NCBI GenBank assembly: GCA_001791615.1
Contig: MGEY01000016.1
Span: 5,666 to 11,098 of the forward strand
Source of the DNA: Candidatus Uhrbacteria bacterium RIFOXYA2_FULL_40_9
GTDB lineage: Bacteria > Patescibacteriota > Patescibacteriia > UBA9934 > GWF2-40-263
Direction of reading: 5' to 3'
Length of the DNA: 5,433 bases
Position numbers and translations under genes: made by a program. Positions 5,421 through 5,433 of the stretch are shown here, piece by piece. Positions within the stretch are counted from its first letter, which is position 1, and every line of letters begins with the position of its first letter. The notes below the pieces were generated by a model. The model worked only from the letters and a program-made list of their open reading frames with translations, made no database searches and was not told the DNA's origin.

Positions 5421-5433
5421 TTCAGAAGAGAAA

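Noticed and set aside
1..5433. Mobile element, CRISPR array, toxin-antitoxin or phage genes
   Set aside because: No transposase, terminal inverted repeats, regularly spaced repeats or recognisable toxin/antitoxin pair is visible on either strand.

Overview
The window is AT-leaning bacterial chromosomal DNA, densely packed, with the standard stop code (TGA ends the DHH gene and the Hsp20 gene). The content fits a Patescibacteria/CPR-type genome: an SMC N-terminus with a stretched loop before its Walker A motif, an NrnA-like DHH phosphoesterase, ClpP, a long VanW-family surface protein, an Hsp20 with an acidic N-terminal arm, and a lycopene-cyclase-domain-like membrane protein. Start codons mostly lack a clear Shine-Dalgarno sequence. 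The taxonomic placement is inferred from protein flavour, not from a search.

Layout. Positions 1-245 (minus) hold the first 81 codons of smc, which leaves the window on the left. Positions 246-352 are a compact divergent control region with two back-to-back promoters: an extended -10 for smc and a -35/-10 pair for the rightward genes. The rightward unit is a DHH/DHHA1 phosphoesterase (353-1324) followed by clpP (1352-1978), closed by a T-flanked hairpin (about 1998-2040).

Positions 1979-2361 contain no protein gene. They hold what is probably a free-standing small RNA: a near-consensus promoter (TTGACA, 17 bp, TGATATACT), about 175 nt of strongly self-complementary sequence, and an intrinsic terminator. 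The fold is a long closing stem, a central internal loop and an apical hairpin with a UUCG loop, which is the layout and size of 6S RNA. This is the most interesting item in the window. The assignment is a hypothesis.

From the right edge leftward (minus strand) runs one tightly coupled operon: a five-helix membrane protein, an Hsp20 chaperone, a 78-residue small beta-barrel-like protein and a 635-residue membrane-anchored VanW protein. Successive genes overlap by 8, 4 and 4 bases, so they are surely co-transcribed and probably translationally coupled. The operon promoter lies beyond position 5433. The operon converges on the small RNA gene, and the only hairpin with a T tract on the minus strand is the shared one beyond clpP, so read-through would make RNA antisense to the small RNA.

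Functionally the left half is housekeeping (chromosome organisation, small-oligonucleotide turnover, protein degradation). The right half mixes stress chaperoning with envelope proteins. I saw no mobile element, CRISPR array, tRNA or rRNA.
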